Assembly (NCBI GenBank): GCA_002427535.1
Contig: DIRK01000062.1
Span: forward strand, 12,342-18,516
Direction: 5' to 3'
DNA: 6,175 nt
Origin: Mageeibacillus sp. UBA5438
GTDB taxonomy: Bacteria; Bacillota; Clostridia; Saccharofermentanales; DTU023
The translations under genes were made by a program, and so were the position numbers. Every line of letters starts with the position of its first letter. Within the stretch, counting starts at the first letter, position 1. This document shows positions 6,147 to 6,175 of the stretch, one piece after another. The notes beneath the pieces are model-generated. The model worked only from the letters and a program-made list of their open reading frames with translations. It had not been told where the DNA came from and made no database searches.

Positions 6147-6175
6147 TTGAACCGATTTTTTAGCGATGCTATAAT
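6147..6175 (+). promoter_or_regulatory. Near-consensus sigma-A/sigma-70 promoter for the next rightward gene
   Basis: TTGAAC (6147-6152), a 17-bp spacer, then a perfect TATAAT (6170-6175) preceded by TGC (6167-6169), which adds an extended -10. This is the strongest promoter in the window. It starts 12 bases after the citXG stop codon, and no convincing terminator hairpin separates them. The downstream gene can therefore be transcribed independently of, and perhaps also together with, the citXG unit. The start point would lie just beyond the window. Confidence 0.75.

Noticed and set aside
6136..6162. Intrinsic terminator of citXG using the T run at 6156-6161
   Set aside because: Only a 3-bp stem (TCG/CGA) can form before the T run, and these bases lie within the -35/-10 spacer of a strong promoter, so the T run is better explained as spacer.

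Overview
This is a 6.2 kb chromosomal-looking window with four protein genes, two per strand, facing away from each other around a short divergent promoter region (about 3706-3792). Base composition looks moderate, roughly half G+C. Ribosome-binding sites are strong (AAGGAG, GGAG, GAGG at 7-9 nt). Promoters resemble the sigma-A/sigma-70 consensus, including extended -10 elements. A Mg2+-importing P-type ATPase and a fused citrate-lyase maturation protein fit an anaerobic or fermentative Firmicute-type bacterium best. That assignment is an inference; there is no rRNA or marker gene to settle it. I see no mobile element, tRNA, CRISPR array or other sign of recent transfer.

Minus strand, from the centre leftward: (i) mgtA (964-3705), a complete P3B-type Mg2+-transporting ATPase with all catalytic motifs intact; (ii) an AT-richer 94-bp spacer (870-963) holding hairpins and a 31-bp palindrome next to an extended -10 promoter; (iii) an extended short-chain dehydrogenase/reductase of the NAD-dependent epimerase / dihydroflavonol-reductase type (1-869), whose C-terminal end lies beyond the window start.

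Plus strand, from the centre rightward: (iv) a 317-aa P-loop protein (3793-4746) whose C-terminal half carries motifs resembling the alanyl-tRNA-synthetase 'second additional domain' (AlaX/SAD); (v) three bases later, citXG (4750-6135), a fusion of CitX and CitG, the two enzymes that make and attach the 2'-(5''-triphosphoribosyl)-3'-dephospho-CoA prosthetic group of citrate lyase. A near-consensus promoter (TTGAAC-17-TATAAT with TG extension) ends exactly at the right edge and should drive the next rightward gene.

The least explained part is the two-gene unit of P-loop/SAD-like protein plus citXG. The tight spacing and weak ribosome-binding site of citXG imply translational coupling, so the P-loop protein may act with citrate-lyase maturation or citrate metabolism. 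What it does is unknown from sequence. The neighbouring mgtA could be linked physiologically, since citrate chelates Mg2+ and citrate lyase needs a divalent metal, but simple adjacency explains the arrangement equally well.
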